This document shows, in pieces, positions 41,654 to 50,052 of a DNA stretch of 64,000 nt. The notes below the pieces were generated by a model. That model had not been told where the DNA came from, made no database searches, and worked only from the letters and a program-made list of their open reading frames with translations. How positions within the stretch are numbered: the first letter of the stretch is position 1; each line of letters starts with the position of its first letter. The DNA comes from Microvirga lupini (GTDB lineage: Bacteria > Pseudomonadota > Alphaproteobacteria > Rhizobiales > Beijerinckiaceae). The translations under genes and the position numbers were made by a program. The stretch lies in assembly GCF_014191055.1 (NCBI RefSeq), contig NZ_JACHWB010000003.1, positions 248,001 through 312,000 of the forward strand, given 5' to 3'.

Positions 41654-41697
41654 GCCCATCCTGCGGAAAACCAGATCTGGTTTTCCGCAGGATGGGC
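41654..41697. promoter_or_regulatory. 44-bp perfect palindrome between echA-like gene and cysE
   Basis: Two 22-base arms, left arm beginning GCCCATCCTGCGGAAAACCA, are exact reverse complements with no spacer, centred at AGATCT. It lies 24 bases before the cysE start and 57 after the divergent start. No T-run follows, so it is more likely a regulatory or cruciform element than a terminator. Confidence 0.7.
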
Positions 41698-41721
41698 CAG
41701 CATAGCCGGCAGGAGACTAGC

Positions 41722-42558
41722 ATGACACAGACGCGCCTGAAGCCCGGAGCCCCCGATGCGGTGGCCGGAAAGGTCGATCCGATTTGGGATCGTCTGCGCT
41801 CCGAGGCCGAGGCCATCGTCCAGGCGGAACCGGCGATCGCAGGCTTCGTTCTCAGCTCCATCCTGCACCAGCCGAGCCTGGAGGCTGCGGTGATCCATCG
41901 GGTCGCATCCCGCCTTGGCCATGCCGCGGTGCCGTCCGACATCATCGAGCAGATCTTCCTCGAGGCCATTGAGAACGACAGCAGCATCGGGGCAGCCATG
42001 CGGGCGGACATCAGCGCCGTGCTTGACCGCGATCCCGTGGTGTCCCGTGCAATCGAGCCCGTGCTTTACTTCAAGGGGTTTCACGCCATACAGACTCACC
42101 GGCTGGCCCATTGGCTGTGGAAGAGGGGGCGGCAGGATTTCGCCCTCTATCTCCAGAGCCGCTCGTCCGAGGCGTTCCAGACCGACATTCACCCCGCGGC
42201 TCGCATTGGCCGTGGCATCTTCCTCGACCACGCGACCGGGCTGGTAGTCGGCGCCACCGCGGTCATTGAGGACAATGTCTCCATGCTCCAGGATGTGACA
42301 CTGGGCGGAACCGGCAAGGAGCGGGGCGACCGGCATCCCAAGATCCGCCATGGCGTCCTCATCGGCGCCGGCGCCAAGATCCTCGGCAATATCGAGGTCG
42401 GCCACTGCGCCAGAATCGCCGCAGGCTCTGTCGTTCTCAAGCCTGTGCCCCATAATGCCACGGTGGCCGGTGTTCCCGCCAAGGTCATCGGCACGGCCGG
42501 TTGCGAAGAGCCGGCCCGGTCCATGGATCATTGCTTCTCCGACACCGACGGAATCTGA
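41722..42558 (+). CDS. cysE: Serine O-acetyltransferase
   Basis: A 278-residue CysE, first step of cysteine synthesis from serine: acetyl-CoA plus L-serine gives O-acetylserine. The N-terminal helical part (PIWDRLRSEAEAIVQAEPAI, FVLSSILHQPSLEAAV) leads to the left-handed beta helix with DIHPAARIGRGIFLDHATGL, SMLQDVTLGGTGKERGDRHP and the catalytic histidines. The C-terminal VVLKPVPHNATVAGVPAKVI is canonical and an Ile-ended tail (DTDGI) fits docking into CysK. Start at ATG 41722 with GGAG upstream. Confidence 0.95.
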   Translation: MTQTRLKPGAPDAVAGKVDPIWDRLRSEAEAIVQAEPAIAGFVLSSILHQPSLEAAVIHRVASRLGHAAVPSDIIEQIFLEAIENDSSIGAAMRADISAVLDRDPVVSRAIEPVLYFKGFHAIQTHRLAHWLWKRGRQDFALYLQSRSSEAFQTDIHPAARIGRGIFLDHATGLVVGATAVIEDNVSMLQDVTLGGTGKERGDRHPKIRHGVLIGAGAKILGNIEVGHCARIAAGSVVLKPVPHNATVAGVPAKVIGTAGCEEPARSMDHCFSDTDGI

Positions 42559-42648
42559 GGACGGGATCCATCAGGGACCTAACGCCGCTTGCTCGCGTTT
42601 GCCGGGCATGGCAAGTGCAGCAACCGTGACAGTAAGAAAGGACCTGTA

Positions 42649-42861
42649 GTGGACAAAACCGAGATGGCTAAAGTCGAGCGCTACCTGCGCCAGACCTTTG
42701 CGAACCACTCGATCCGCGTCGTCGGGCGGCCGAAGAAGACCGATTCGGCGGAAGTTTACATTGGTGAGGAATTCGTCGGCGTTCTCTTCGTCGACGATGA
42801 GGATGGGGACCGTTCCTTCAATTTCACCATGGCAATCCTCGATACGGATCTTGAGGACTAG
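42649..42861 (+). CDS. DUF3126-family protein
   Basis: A 70-residue protein, GTG start (AAAGGA upstream), reading VERYLRQTFANHSIRVVGRP and SAEVYIGEEFVGVLFVDDED to ILDTDLED. This is the DUF3126 family, typically found in Hyphomicrobiales between cysE and a gamma-carbonic-anhydrase gene, exactly as here. Function unknown. Confidence 0.88.
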   Translation: MDKTEMAKVERYLRQTFANHSIRVVGRPKKTDSAEVYIGEEFVGVLFVDDEDGDRSFNFTMAILDTDLED

Positions 42862-42918
42862 AGGCTTTTCGCAGCAGGCCTTCCCCAAGGCTCTGCTGCC
42901 TTTCGTTCTGGACCATCC

Positions 42919-43449
42919 ATGCCGATCTACAGTCTCGACAATACGGCCCCGATCCTTCCCGAACCCGGCCGCTTCTGGATTGCTCCGGACGCTCATGTGA
43001 TCGGCAAGGTTCGGCTGGGGCGGGATGTGGGCATCTGGTTCGGAGCCGTGCTGCGCGGCGACAATGAGCTCATCGATGTCGGCGAGGCCACGAACATTCA
43101 GGAAGGCGCGCTGCTGCACACGGATATGGGAGCGCCCTTGAGCATCGGTGCAGGATGCACCATTGGCCACAAGGCCATCCTCCACGGCTGCACTATTGGC
43201 GAGAACTCCCTGATCGGCATGGGGGCCACCGTACTCAACCATGTGCGTATCGGGGCCAACTGCCTGGTAGGTGCCAACGCGCTCGTGACTGAGGGCAAGG
43301 AGTTTCCTGACAATTCCCTGATCGTCGGCGCTCCGGCCAAGGCGATCCGGCTGCTCGATGCCGAGGCTATCGAGCGGCTCCGCTGGTCCGCGAGGAACTA
43401 CGTGGAGAACTGGCAGCGCTTCGCCCAAAAAATGAGGCGGATCGACTGA
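42919..43449 (+). CDS. Gamma-carbonic-anhydrase-family protein
   Basis: A 176-residue left-handed beta-helix protein of the gamma-CA/PaaY group. Hexapeptide turns run through FWIAPDAHVIGKVRLGRDVG, NIQEGALLHTDMGAPLSIGA and CTIGHKAILHGCTIGENSLI; the metal-binding histidines are in HTD and GHKAILHG. Homologues form trimers with zinc or iron; physiological activity (CO2 hydration or acyl-CoA thioesterase) is debated. It ends the cysE-DUF3126 run and is closed by a hairpin terminator. Confidence 0.9.
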   Translation: MPIYSLDNTAPILPEPGRFWIAPDAHVIGKVRLGRDVGIWFGAVLRGDNELIDVGEATNIQEGALLHTDMGAPLSIGAGCTIGHKAILHGCTIGENSLIGMGATVLNHVRIGANCLVGANALVTEGKEFPDNSLIVGAPAKAIRLLDAEAIERLRWSARNYVENWQRFAQKMRRID

Positions 43450-43466
43450 TCCGCCTGAAGTCTTTT
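43435..43466 (+). terminator. Terminator after gamma-CA gene
   Basis: AGGCGGATC, loop GACT, GATCCGCCT, then GAAGTCTTTTG. The stem overlaps the stop codon of the gamma-CA gene. Confidence 0.7.
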
Positions 43467-43486
43467 GACATCGGTCGTGGAATGCA

Positions 43487-43514
43487 AAAGCCGGTGCTTG
43501 AGGACGCCGGCTTT
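43487..43514. terminator. Bidirectional hairpin between convergent genes
   Basis: AAAGCCGG (43487-43494) pairs with CCGGCTTT (43507-43514) with a 12-base loop, A-rich before and T-rich after. It sits 8 bases from the end of the minus-strand protease gene and can serve both directions. Confidence 0.7.
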
Positions 43515-43521
43515 GGAATTT

Positions 43522-44205
43522 TTAGCGGTTCGCGGTGGTGGTCGGCGAGGAGACGATGCCGCCGAGGGAAACCCAGCCAATTGTGTCCTGGCTTTCGCGC
43601 TTGATGTAGACATAGCCGGTGCGGTGCCAGGGGAGGACCGAGGAGGTCTTGTTGTCGAGGACGAAGTCGCCCCGGTTGGTGCGAACCATCAGCACCGCGT
43701 GGCCCTCTCCGATCTCGTCGATCACCACCGTCATGCGCATGGCGCGGCGGGGCAGACCGGCCTCCACGAGAAGACGGCGCTTCAGAAGCTGGAAGTCCTC
43801 ACAGTCACCCTTGCCATCATCCGGGAAGCCCCAGGTGTCCACGACACCGAAATGATCGGTGTCCGTCACGGCCTTGATGCTCGAGTTCACGCGCTGATTG
43901 ACCGACACAATGGTCTTCCATGCCTGCGGAGTCAGCTCGATCTTGTCGGCCTCCGCCGTGTCGACCGTGCATTCTGACCGGAACTTATCGCAGAACTGGG
44001 ACCAGCCGAGAAGCGGTTTAGCCGTGCCGACGCTTGAGATCGGCGCGCTGTTGATGGGCAGGGACGCGAGCGTCTGAGCCTGAGCGGCAGCACCGGAAAA
44101 CAGGAGGGCGAATCCGAAAAGAACTGTTTTAATGAATTTGCCGGAAAGCACCGACTTCTCATTTACGCCACAGAAAAGGCCGTTCTTGAAATAATCCTGC
44201 CGCAT
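43522..44205 (-). CDS. Transglutaminase-like cysteine protease (BTLCP)
   Basis: A 227-residue exported protein of the bacterial transglutaminase-like cysteine protease family (DUF920). Signal segment FIKTVLFGFALLFSGAAAQA, mature start near TLASLPINS. Catalytic triad: Cys in DGKGDCEDFQLLKRRLL, His in GEGHAVLMVRT, Asp in FVLDNKTS. Relatives such as LapG cleave periplasmic adhesins, which would be interesting next to the RTX-type exported proteins of this window, but LapG-type function is only inferred. Start at ATG 44205 is tentative; upstream frame continues to 44265. Confidence 0.88.
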   Translation of the reverse strand: MRQDYFKNGLFCGVNEKSVLSGKFIKTVLFGFALLFSGAAAQAQTLASLPINSAPISSVGTAKPLLGWSQFCDKFRSECTVDTAEADKIELTPQAWKTIVSVNQRVNSSIKAVTDTDHFGVVDTWGFPDDGKGDCEDFQLLKRRLLVEAGLPRRAMRMTVVIDEIGEGHAVLMVRTNRGDFVLDNKTSSVLPWHRTGYVYIKRESQDTIGWVSLGGIVSSPTTTANR

Positions 44206-44497
44206 GCCCCACCAGCCGGTTAACGTTCTTTTAACCAAACTGACATGGTTGCATTTCGGGCTCAAGCAGAAAGTAAAAGGTGAGTTAACGCGTCGCGGCT
44301 CAACCGGTTCCGTTATGGTTAATAAAAATTCTTAACGGTCATAAGGCAGCTGGAATAGATTTCCTCTCCGTTAAGCTTGGCTGCTGCTAAGTTGTTGGTT
44401 TTTCTCGAACGAGAAGCCAGATAGAGGTCTGATCTCACCCGCTTCCCATTCCGGCTTCGCCGCTATCCACGGCAGCCGCCTCATACAAAAGTTATCG

Positions 44498-45313
44498 ATG
44501 CCCCCACACCCGTCCCGCGCTCGTGAGCCGATCCTCAACCTCCCTGCCGTCATCAGTCTCTGCCTCTTGGCCTTGATCGGCATTCATGCCGCGCGGCTGC
44601 TCCTCCCCGACGAATCGGATTTCATGCTGATCATCGATTGGTCGGTCATTCCGGCCCGCTGGTCGACAGCCTTCGGAAGCGTCCAGGTGGAGGACGTCAT
44701 GCGGTCCCTGCGCGAAGGCGTGCCGGAAGACACCGTGACGCCGCTGATGGCTTTGGCGCAGTACGTTCTTCAGAGCGGGGAGGGGCGGCCCTGGACGGCA
44801 TTGTCCTACGCCTTCCTCCATGGGTCCTGGGCGCATGTGCTGATCAACAGCGTCTGGCTGGCAGCCTTCGGGACTCCAATCGTCCGCCGGTGCGGCGCTG
44901 GCCGGTTCTTCATCCTGTCGGGAGCCTCCGCGATCGCCGGAGCGGTTCTCTACGCGGTCATGAACCCTCTCCAGGTCCTGCCGATGATCGGGGCCTCGGG
45001 CGCCGTCTCGGGCCTCATGGCGGCAGCGTCCTGGTTCATGTTCGCCCCGGCCTCGTGGCACTGGGAAGGACGCCTGACCCAGCCGCATGAGCGGCCCCGT
45101 GAGACCCTCGGGCATATGGTCCGCAACCGGCAGGTTTTGATCTTCCTCGGGATCTGGTTTGCGGCCAATTACGTGTTTGCTTTTGTCGAGCCTTTGGGAA
45201 TGACGGATGCAAGCATCGCCTGGGAGGCTCACCTCGGCGGCTTTCTCGCAGGCCTCATCCTGTTTCCCCTGATCGACCCGCTCCCCGCACGGGCCAAGCG
45301 CATCTCGGCTTGA
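44498..45313 (+). CDS. Rhomboid-family intramembrane serine protease
   Basis: A 271-residue membrane protein with six to seven helices. Catalytic Ser is in IGASGAVSGLMAAASWF, His in AWEAHLGGFLAGLILFP, and the H-x3-N motif in FLHGSWAHVLINSVW. The large loop between TM1 and TM2 (residues about 40-100) is typical of Hyphomicrobiales members. It cleaves membrane-bound substrates near the periplasmic side; none is known here. Confidence 0.92.
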   Translation: MPPHPSRAREPILNLPAVISLCLLALIGIHAARLLLPDESDFMLIIDWSVIPARWSTAFGSVQVEDVMRSLREGVPEDTVTPLMALAQYVLQSGEGRPWTALSYAFLHGSWAHVLINSVWLAAFGTPIVRRCGAGRFFILSGASAIAGAVLYAVMNPLQVLPMIGASGAVSGLMAAASWFMFAPASWHWEGRLTQPHERPRETLGHMVRNRQVLIFLGIWFAANYVFAFVEPLGMTDASIAWEAHLGGFLAGLILFPLIDPLPARAKRISA

Positions 45314-45397
45314 AACTGATGCCGTTTGCGCTGATCATTCGATAGCTGACGTAGGGTTCGCACCCAAAGTCGTGGGTGGCGGACCCAACATCAGCCG

Positions 45398-45468
45398 AGA
45401 GCATCGTGCGGACCCAGCAGGCCGCGCTAGCGAAGGGTGGACACGGTTTTCCGCTCGAACGATGCTCT
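45398..45468. repeat. Interspersed palindrome A
   Basis: AGAGCATCGT (45398-45407) and ACGATGCTCT (45459-45468) face each other around 51 bases. A second, similar element lies directly downstream. The GAGCATCG arm is a common rhizobial intergenic repeat arm. Confidence 0.7.
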
Positions 45469-45480
45469 CATTGATGGAGG

Positions 45481-45532
45481 AAGCATCGGATCAATCCCAA
45501 AAGTGCAAAATCCACTTTTGGGTCCGATGCTT
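45481..45532. repeat. Interspersed palindrome B
   Basis: AAGCATCGGA (45481-45490) pairs with TCCGATGCTT (45523-45532), and CCCAAAAGTG pairs with CACTTTTGGG inside it. The form matches a widespread Methylobacterium/Microvirga intergenic repeat. Confidence 0.75.
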
Positions 45533-45586
45533 TAGCGGATGCGAGGGCTGACGGTCCTTCGCCGTTCGCGTAACGGGAGGGAATCA

Positions 45587-46018
45587 ATGATCGTCAATCG
45601 CATTCTTTCGCTCAAGGGCCGCGAGGTCGCGACCATCGAACCGAGCCGCACTTTGAGTGAGGCGGCGAGAGTTCTTGCCGAGCGCAGGATAGGCGCCCTT
45701 CTCATCGTGGATGGCCAGAAGCCAGTCGCAGGCATTATTTCCGAACGGGACATCGTGCGGGCGGTCGCCAGTCATGGCGCCAAGGCTCTGGACGAGCCCG
45801 TGTCGCGTTTCATGACGGAAAAGGTCCTGACCTGCACGGGGGAAACTCCGATCCCCCACGTGATGGAATTGATGACCCAGCAGAAATTCCGGCACGTTCC
45901 CGTGGTCGAGGGCGGACGCCTCGTGGGCATCGTCTCCATCGGAGACGTGGTGAAGGAGCGCCTCGAAGAGGTTGAGGCCGAGGCTGAGGCGATCAAGGAA
46001 TATATCGCCACTGCTTAA
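45587..46018 (+). CDS. CBS-domain pair protein
   Basis: A 143-residue protein made of two CBS motifs: ATIEPSRTLSEAARVLAERR...GALLIVDG (first) and VMELMTQQKFRHVPVVEGGR...LVGIVSIGDV (second), with a C-terminal acidic helix EEVEAEAEAIKEYIATA. Stand-alone CBS pairs bind adenine nucleotides and regulate partner enzymes; the partner is unknown. GGGAGG before ATG 45587 fixes the start. It converges on the patatin gene. Confidence 0.92.
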   Translation: MIVNRILSLKGREVATIEPSRTLSEAARVLAERRIGALLIVDGQKPVAGIISERDIVRAVASHGAKALDEPVSRFMTEKVLTCTGETPIPHVMELMTQQKFRHVPVVEGGRLVGIVSIGDVVKERLEEVEAEAEAIKEYIATA

Positions 46019-46019
46019 G

Positions 46020-47090
46020 CTAACGCGGCTGCGACTCCTGCAGCAACTCGAGAATATCCGGCAGGGCGCGCTCCGTGGCCTGCCGACCCAGGGTGATGCA
46101 TTCCTGAGCCCGGTGGAACTCAAACAGACCCATCTTGGCGAGTTTCGGTGCAACCATGATGTCCGGCGGGTCGCCGGCGAGGCGCGAGCGGGCGATGCGG
46201 TCCTGGGTGATGTTGAAGGCGTCCACCATCACGGTGGCCATGCCCGGTGCGTTGGGCTTGCGCAGCTTCTCTCCCTTGGTGCCGGGAAAGATGCCCCAGC
46301 GCCGTGGCGCTTCCTCGATCACCTCCTCGATCTCTTGCTCGTCGCTCGTCCCGGCATCGTAGGATTGGATGACCGTGCCGCGCACGCGCACCTCGCCGTT
46401 GAGGTTCACGCAGATGACAATGTCGGCTCCCAGGGCGCGGGCGGCCGTAATCGGGATGGGGTTGACCAGGGCTCCGTCCATGAGCCAGCGCCCACCGATC
46501 AGCACCGGGTCGAAGACGCCGGGCAGGGCATAGGACGCGCGCATGGCTTGAACGAGAGGGCCGCGCGTCAGCCAGATTTCGTGGCCGCTCACCAGTTCGG
46601 TCGCGATGGTGCAGAACTTGACCGGCAGCGTTTCGACCCGACGGTCCGTGAGGTCCCGGTCGAGAAGACTTTGCAGGCGCCCACCGGCGATGAGGCCCGC
46701 GCCGCTGAAATGGAAGTCGAGGAGGCCCATGACGCGCCGCTTGGTCAGGGAGAGGGCGAAGGCCTCCAGTTCGTCGAGCTTGCCGGCCGCATAGCAGCCG
46801 CCCACGACGGCGCCGATCGAGCACCCGGCGATCACGTCCGGCACGATGCCGGCTTCCTCGAGAACCCGCAGGACGCCGATATGGGACCAGCCCCTTGCTG
46901 CGCCTCCGCCGAGCGCCAGGCCGATCCGGGTCTTTCCGCGAACATCGCGTTCGGCAGGCGCCTTGATCTCCGTCACTCCGCCACCGCCCCCCGAACCGGC
47001 GCTGCGCCGGGCAATCCCGTCCCACAACATTGATCGACTCCAAGGCACTTCGTTCAGGATGCCAGCTTCGTGTGAAGCCCGCGTGAACAT
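46020..47090 (-). CDS. Patatin-like phospholipase
   Basis: A 356-residue protein of the RssA/NTE-like patatin family. The anion hole is IGLALGGGAARGWSHIGVLR, the nucleophile elbow IAGCSIGAVVGGCYA (Ser in GCSIG), and the catalytic Asp lies in MDGALVNPIPITAARA. A Ser-Asp dyad hydrolyses phospholipid acyl esters. The start at ATG 47090 is supported by gene spacing; a longer frame running up to 48194 is an antisense-frame artefact of the MFS gene. It follows the MFS gene by 26 bases, so they are likely co-transcribed. Confidence 0.88.
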   Translation of the reverse strand: MFTRASHEAGILNEVPWSRSMLWDGIARRSAGSGGGGGVTEIKAPAERDVRGKTRIGLALGGGAARGWSHIGVLRVLEEAGIVPDVIAGCSIGAVVGGCYAAGKLDELEAFALSLTKRRVMGLLDFHFSGAGLIAGGRLQSLLDRDLTDRRVETLPVKFCTIATELVSGHEIWLTRGPLVQAMRASYALPGVFDPVLIGGRWLMDGALVNPIPITAARALGADIVICVNLNGEVRVRGTVIQSYDAGTSDEQEIEEVIEEAPRRWGIFPGTKGEKLRKPNAPGMATVMVDAFNITQDRIARSRLAGDPPDIMVAPKLAKMGLFEFHRAQECITLGRQATERALPDILELLQESQPR

Positions 47091-47116
47091 GCCCTCAAGT
47101 TTGAAGTAGGACTGGT

Positions 47117-48271
47117 TCAGGAAAACTGAACAGTGGAGCGCTGAAGAGCCCGCTGCGACATAATGATGATGACGAACGTGAAGGCGATCAGCAGGACGAG
47201 CATCGCACGCAAGCCGAACATTTCCCCGCCGAAGCCGATCAGGGGCGGCCCCATCAGCAATCCGCCATAGCCCAGCGTTGCCACCATCGCGACACCCATG
47301 CTGGGCGGAATGCCCTTCATCTGGCCGGCCGTGCTGAACAGAACCGGCACCGTATTGGCCAATCCAATGCCCACCAGGGCGAACCCGATGGAAGCGGACA
47401 GGGGTGAGGGCAGGATCATCGCCAAAGCAAGGCCCAGGGCCGAAAGCAGGCCGCCGACCTGGAGGGTACGCACCCGGCCGAGATGCCGTACGACATAATC
47501 GCCCATGAACCGGCAGATGGTCATGGTGAGCGAGAAGGCGGCAAAGCCCGAGACGGCAGCCTCCAGGCTCGCACCGGCCACGGTCTGAAGATAGATCGCC
47601 GACCAGTCGACGACGGCGCCCTCGACGATGAAGCAGAACATGGCAAGCACCGCGAGGAGAATGACTGGGCCGCGCGGCCAGGCGAAGCCGTGGCCTTCCG
47701 AGGCCCTCTCTGTCTCGCTCATGGTCCAGAAGCCGGTCCCGAGGAAGAGCAGCCCCATCCCGGAGCAGGAGATCAGGAGCGTCGGGACGATTCCGATGTC
47801 GGCCGCGATGAGGAGGCCGGACAGAGCGGCGCCGGCCAGCCCGCCGAGGCTGAAGAAGGCATGGAAGGACGACATGATCGCCGAGCCCCAGGCCCGCTCG
47901 ACCACGGTGGCATTGGTATTCATGGCGATGTCCATGGTGCCGTTGCAGGCCCCGGCCACGAGGGAGGCGGCGACGAAGAGCGGAAGGCTCGGCGCGAGGC
48001 CCGGCAGGAGCAGAGCGGCCGCAAAGGAGAAGGCGGCGATGAGGGACATGGTCCGGCTGCCGACCACGGCGACGGCCCAGCCGATGACCGGCATCAGCGC
48101 GACGGCCCCGAGGGAGAAGGCCAGGAGCCCAAGGCTTAGCTCTCCGTCGGAGAGGCCAAGCGACACCTTGAATCTTGGGAGCTGCGCCGCCCAAGTGCCG
48201 ATTCCGAAGCCGTTGCCGAAGAAGATGGTGCTCGCTGCCACCCGCGCGAGGAGAAGGTCACGTCGTGTCAT
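47117..48271 (-). CDS. MFS transporter (YbjJ-like)
   Basis: A 384-residue permease with twelve hydrophobic segments. N terminus RVAASTIFFGNGFGIGTWAA, helix 4-5 region ACNGTMDIAMNTNATVVERA, and LLISCSGMGLLFLG; the N...MN.NA.. motif is typical of the YbjJ/Fucose-type MFS group. Substrate unknown. It precedes the patatin gene on the same strand. Confidence 0.9.
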   Translation of the reverse strand: MTRRDLLLARVAASTIFFGNGFGIGTWAAQLPRFKVSLGLSDGELSLGLLAFSLGAVALMPVIGWAVAVVGSRTMSLIAAFSFAAALLLPGLAPSLPLFVAASLVAGACNGTMDIAMNTNATVVERAWGSAIMSSFHAFFSLGGLAGAALSGLLIAADIGIVPTLLISCSGMGLLFLGTGFWTMSETERASEGHGFAWPRGPVILLAVLAMFCFIVEGAVVDWSAIYLQTVAGASLEAAVSGFAAFSLTMTICRFMGDYVVRHLGRVRTLQVGGLLSALGLALAMILPSPLSASIGFALVGIGLANTVPVLFSTAGQMKGIPPSMGVAMVATLGYGGLLMGPPLIGFGGEMFGLRAMLVLLIAFTFVIIIMSQRALQRSTVQFS

Positions 48272-48349
48272 GGGGCCTTCCTAGCGCGGTTCTACGGAAT
48301 GCGCACCCGCTGCCCGGCAGACGGCAGCCCTGCATTTCGGCTGGGCTGC

Positions 48350-48760
48350 TCAGTCGATCACGAGGCGGGGCTCGCCGTTGGAGAGTTCAACCTTGCGATA
48401 GAAGCAGGAGCGGCGCCCCGTGTGGCAGCAGCCACCGTCGCCCGCGACCTTCACCTTGAGGAGAAGGGCGTCCTGATCGCAATCGACCCGCATTTCCAGG
48501 ACCGTCTGGATCTGCCCGCTGGTCGCACCCTTGTGCCAGAGCTCACCGCGGGAGCGGGACCAGTACCAGGCCTCGCCGGTGGCAAGGGTCTTGGCCAGAG
48601 CTTCCGCGTTCATGTGCGCCACCATGAGGATTTCGCCCGTTGCGGCATCCGTGGTGATGCAGGTGACCAGCCCGTCCGCCCCGAAGCGGGGAGACAGGAC
48701 GCTGCCCTCCTCAAGCTCGGCCTTGGAACCGGGAGATGGAAACAGATTGGCTACGGTCAT
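48350..48760 (-). CDS. hisI: Phosphoribosyl-AMP cyclohydrolase
   Basis: A 136-residue HisI, third step of histidine synthesis, opening the purine ring of PR-AMP. Hallmarks: [39 protein letters not shown], and the metal-binding signature [20 protein letters not shown] followed by [14 protein letters not shown] 48760 is chosen; an in-frame extension to 48838 lies inside folE. It is the second gene of a folE-hisI unit with a 10-base gap. Confidence 0.95.
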   Translation of the reverse strand: MTVANLFPSPGSKAELEEGSVLSPRFGADGLVTCITTDAATGEILMVAHMNAEALAKTLATGEAWYWSRSRGELWHKGATSGQIQTVLEMRVDCDQDALLLKVKVAGDGGCCHTGRRSCFYRKVELSNGEPRLVID

Positions 48761-48770
48761 GCGAAGGGCC

Positions 48771-49406
48771 TCAGCCCCGGCCGTTGCGCACCAGGGTGAG
48801 GAAGCGCACCTGCTCGGCGGGGTCTTCCTTGAAGACACCTGTGAACTGGGTCGTCAAGGTCAGAGCGCCGGCCTTCTGGATGCCGCGCATGGACATGCAC
48901 ATGTGCTCGGCCTCGATCATCACCGCCACGCCGCGCGGCTCGAGTGCCTTGACCATGGCCGAGGCGATCTGGGCCGTCATGGTCTCTTGCGTCTGCAGGC
49001 GGCGCGCATAGGCGTCCACGAGGCGGGCGAGCTTGGAGAGGCCGACCACGCCTTTTGTGGGGTAATAGGCCACATGCGCCACCCCGAAGAACGGCACCAT
49101 ATGGTGCTCGCAATGGGAGTAGAAGGGAATGTCGCGCACGAGCACGATGTCGTCGTAGCCCTCGACCTCGCTGAAGACCTTGTCGAGGATTTCGGAGGGA
49201 TTCTCTGCGTAACCCGAATAGAATTCCCGGAAAGCCTTAGCCACGCGCTTGGGCGTATCCTGAAGCCCTTCGCGCGTCGGATCGTCTCCGGCCCAGCGAA
49301 GCAAGGTGCGAACGGCCGCCTCGGCCTCTTCCCGGGTCGGAGCCGCAATAGGCTTATCGGCGGCTGGATTCAGGCGCACGGACAAGGACTTAACGACATC
49401 ACTCAC
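48771..49406 (-). CDS. folE: GTP cyclohydrolase I
   Basis: A 211-residue type IA GTP cyclohydrolase, first step of tetrahydrofolate synthesis. Signatures are [20 protein letters not shown], then [20 protein letters not shown] with zinc Cys-His residues, [20 protein letters not shown], and [17 protein letters not shown]. Length matches FolE. It is divergent from the Fe-S scaffold gene across an intergenic region with repeated GATACCCAT. Confidence 0.96.
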   Translation of the reverse strand: MSDVVKSLSVRLNPAADKPIAAPTREEAEAAVRTLLRWAGDDPTREGLQDTPKRVAKAFREFYSGYAENPSEILDKVFSEVEGYDDIVLVRDIPFYSHCEHHMVPFFGVAHVAYYPTKGVVGLSKLARLVDAYARRLQTQETMTAQIASAMVKALEPRGVAVMIEAEHMCMSMRGIQKAGALTLTTQFTGVFKEDPAEQVRFLTLVRNGRG

Positions 49407-49523
49407 GCAGGGCCCCTTTCACTACTCTTCAACTCAGGAAGCAGCGCAGCTTCCAAAAACATTCAGCCTTATCTCCGCACGCCACCGGTCAAAGGCCTGT
49501 TCCAGAGATCAGCTACCACAATA

Positions 49524-49560
49524 TGGGTTCGATACCCATTTTGTGTATTAGATACCCATG
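49524..49560. promoter_or_regulatory. Repeated GATACCCAT elements between folE and Fe-S scaffold gene
   Basis: ATGGGT (49524-49529) faces GATACCCAT (49532-49540), and a second GATACCCAT follows at 49552-49560, 20 bases, or about two helical turns, on. This arrangement in a divergent promoter region suggests a dimeric repressor site. No regulator can be named. Confidence 0.45.
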
Positions 49561-49589
49561 CAGAGTTAAAGGGTATATTCCCAAACGTA

Positions 49590-50051
49590 ATGTCACAGGC
49601 TCACATGCTGAACGAGATTTACAGCCGCCGTATTCTCGAACTCGCGGCCGATATCCCGCATCTCGGTCGCCTGTCCGATGCAGACGCATCTGCGACCGCC
49701 CGGTCCAAGCTTTGCGGGTCGACCGTGACGGTCGACGTCAAGCTCGACAAGGGCGTGGTGACGGCCTTTGCTCATGACGTGAAGGCCTGTGCCCTCGGCC
49801 AAGCGTCATCCTCGATCATGGGACGGCATGTGATCGGCTCGACCGTCGAGGAGCTCCGCGATCTTCGCCGGAAGGCAACACACCTGCTCAAGGAGGGCGG
49901 CGAGGCGCCCGGGGGCAAGTGGCAGGACCTGAAGGTTTTGGAGCCCCTGAGGGACTACAAAGCCCGCCATGCTTCCATCCTGCTCACTTTCGATGCCGTC
50001 GTGGATGCCCTCGACCAGATCGAAGCGCGGCGGGCCCAGAGCGCAGGATAA
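49590..50051 (+). CDS. Iron-sulfur cluster scaffold protein (NifU N-terminal/SufU-like)
   Basis: A 153-residue IscU/NifU-N-type protein. SKLCGSTVTVDVKLD and HDVKACALGQASSSIMGRHV contain the first two cluster-site cysteines and a conserved Asp side. The third IscU cysteine is missing (RHASILLTFDAV instead), as in a subset of alphaproteobacterial members, so it may not carry a full cluster. Start at ATG 49590 or 49605 (MLNEIYSRRI, the usual start). yidD begins 2 bases after its stop. Confidence 0.88.
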   Translation: MSQAHMLNEIYSRRILELAADIPHLGRLSDADASATARSKLCGSTVTVDVKLDKGVVTAFAHDVKACALGQASSSIMGRHVIGSTVEELRDLRRKATHLLKEGGEAPGGKWQDLKVLEPLRDYKARHASILLTFDAVVDALDQIEARRAQSAG

Positions 50052-50052
50052 G

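Noticed and set aside
46020-48194. 724-codon minus-strand frame
   Set aside because: Its N-terminal half is an off-frame shadow of the MFS gene; only the patatin part from 47090 has family motifs.
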